Shown: positions 6,398 through 7,196 of the stretch, piece after piece | How the letters are laid out: the number at the start of each line of letters is the position of its first letter | Position numbering within the stretch: position 1 is the stretch's first letter | DNA from: Christiangramia sp. | Lineage (GTDB): Bacteria; Bacteroidota; Bacteroidia; Flavobacteriales; Flavobacteriaceae | DNA: 7,196 nt | Reading direction: 5' to 3' | Assembly: GCA_024644145.1 (NCBI GenBank) | Contig: JAHELO010000006.1 | Coordinates: forward strand, 1 to 7,196 | The notes under the pieces: model-generated | Seen by the model: the letters and a program-made list of their open reading frames with translations, nothing else | The model's database searches: none | Told to the model about the DNA's origin: nothing | Made by a program: the position numbers and the translations under genes

Positions 6398-7196
6398 TAA
6401 AACCTGAAGAATTTTACACTTCGCGCCAGGCGAAATATTCCGAACTAGAAGATAGAATTACCAAAAAGCTTGTGCTATCAAGCACTCTGAGGCTCATTGT
6501 TTTTCTTGCTATAGGCGCATCTGTCTATTATTTTTTTAATAATATTAATATCCTGCTTCCTCTCGGGATTGCTCTTACAGCAGTTTTCATTTTTCTCGTT
6601 TCCAGACATACAGATCTCAAAAAGGAAAGAGAAAAACTAAGAGCATTAGCAGAGATCAATAAACTTGAATTAAAAGTCCTTAAAACCAGAGATTTTTCAC
6701 ATTTCCCAGACGGAAAGGAGTTTGACCCTGACGACCATGAATACTCGCGAGATATTGACCTTTTCGGGAAAAAATCATTCTTCCAGTTTCTGAATAGAAC
6801 AGCATTAAAGGAAGGAAAGGCCAGACTTGCAAAAATCCTGCTTGCCAATAAAACAGTTGATATTGTTAAAAAACAGGAAGCGGTTAAGGAACTTGCCGCC
6901 AAAGCAGACTGGAGACAGAATTATTCGGCCACGGCCACCCTGGTGAAAACTGAAACAGATTCACAGCTTATTCTGAATTGGATACGCAGCTACAAAAGTT
7001 TTGTACCAAGTTTTATGAAATGGTTCCCTACTCTATTCACTTCCCTTTCCCTTGGGGTATTTATTATATTCTACCTTGGGATAATAGGTTTCTCTCAGGT
7101 CCTGTTATGGTTTGTAATAGGAGTTCTTATAACCGGTGTTTATCTTAAGAAGATCAACGAACTGTCTGCTACAGTAAGTAAGGTACAGGATACTTT
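6394..7196 (+). CDS. Membrane-anchored MutS-related protein, N-terminal part (cut by window end)
   Basis: The frame opens at ATG 6394 and stays open to the last base, giving 267 residues with no stop. Two adjacent membrane helices (about 31-48 and 51-70) are followed by a soluble region that includes HFPDGKEFDPDDHEYSRDIDLFGKKSFFQFLNRT (103-136), GKARLAKILL, KQEAVKELA (160-168) and DWRQNYSATA (172-181). A second hydrophobic pair lies at about 210-230 and 233-250. DLFGxxSFFQFLNRT and the helices after it correspond to the MutS core (lever/clamp, domain III-like) seen in Bacteroidetes membrane MutS-related proteins of roughly 590 residues. The Walker A ATPase region would lie beyond the window. 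There is no N-terminal mismatch-recognition domain, so canonical mismatch repair is unlikely. The ATGA overlap with the YjbR gene indicates coupling. The role is unknown. Confidence 0.85.
   Translation, partial: MIKPEEFYTSRQAKYSELEDRITKKLVLSSTLRLIVFLAIGASVYYFFNNINILLPLGIALTAVFIFLVSRHTDLKKEREKLRALAEINKLELKVLKTRDFSHFPDGKEFDPDDHEYSRDIDLFGKKSFFQFLNRTALKEGKARLAKILLANKTVDIVKKQEAVKELAAKADWRQNYSATATLVKTETDSQLILNWIRSYKSFVPSFMKWFPTLFTSLSLGVFIIFYLGIIGFSQVLLWFVIGVLITGVYLKKINELSATVSKVQDT

Noticed and set aside
6528..6902. Minus-strand open frame of 124 codons, Ser/Leu-rich
   Set aside because: It is antisense to the MutS-like gene, whose motifs are clear; composition is that of a complement frame.

Overview
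The window looks like ordinary chromosome from a marine-type Bacteroidetes, most likely the Flavobacteriaceae (Gramella/Christiangramia or Zunongwangia-like). This rests on AT-rich coding sequence, starts without Shine-Dalgarno sequences, promoter boxes fitting the Bacteroidetes -7 consensus TAnnTTTG, a RuvC and a HemW of clearly flavobacterial character, and the families DUF4260, DUF4230 and a membrane MutS-like protein. The genus is an inference from memory of these families, not a database match.

Layout. Positions 1-282 hold the 3' end of an unrecognised gene, closed by a strong hairpin terminator (297-334). A roughly 220-base stretch without a gene follows; in it I see only a candidate -7 promoter box at its right end (526-533). 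Next comes a small lipoprotein with a TonB C-terminal-like domain (555-1028, +). It converges with a membrane GT2 glycosyltransferase (1162-2304, -). Between these two ends lies an imperfect inverted repeat (1039-1137) resembling the dispersed REP-like elements of Bacteroidetes.

The glycosyltransferase diverges from ruvC (2375-2956, +), which has a good Bacteroidetes promoter in the shared 70-base gap. hemW (2992-4119) follows 35 bases after ruvC, probably in the same transcript. A fresh promoter box (4203-4210) precedes a tight three-gene run: a metal-dependent cyclase/hydrolase (4230-4982), a DUF4260 membrane protein (4979-5329) and a DUF4230 membrane-anchored protein (5331-5948). Then come a YjbR/MmcQ-family protein (6035-6397) and, overlapping its stop by ATGA, a membrane-anchored MutS-related protein (6394 onward) cut by the window edge before its ATPase domain.

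Functions are mostly housekeeping: Holliday-junction resolution (RuvC), heme trafficking (HemW) and surface glycan synthesis (GT2). The small-molecule hydrolase and the DUF proteins have no assigned role. I found no CRISPR array, tRNA, rRNA, insertion sequence, phage gene or recognisable defence system. The least explained parts are the membrane MutS homologue with its coupled YjbR partner, and the cyclase-DUF4260-DUF4230 cluster.
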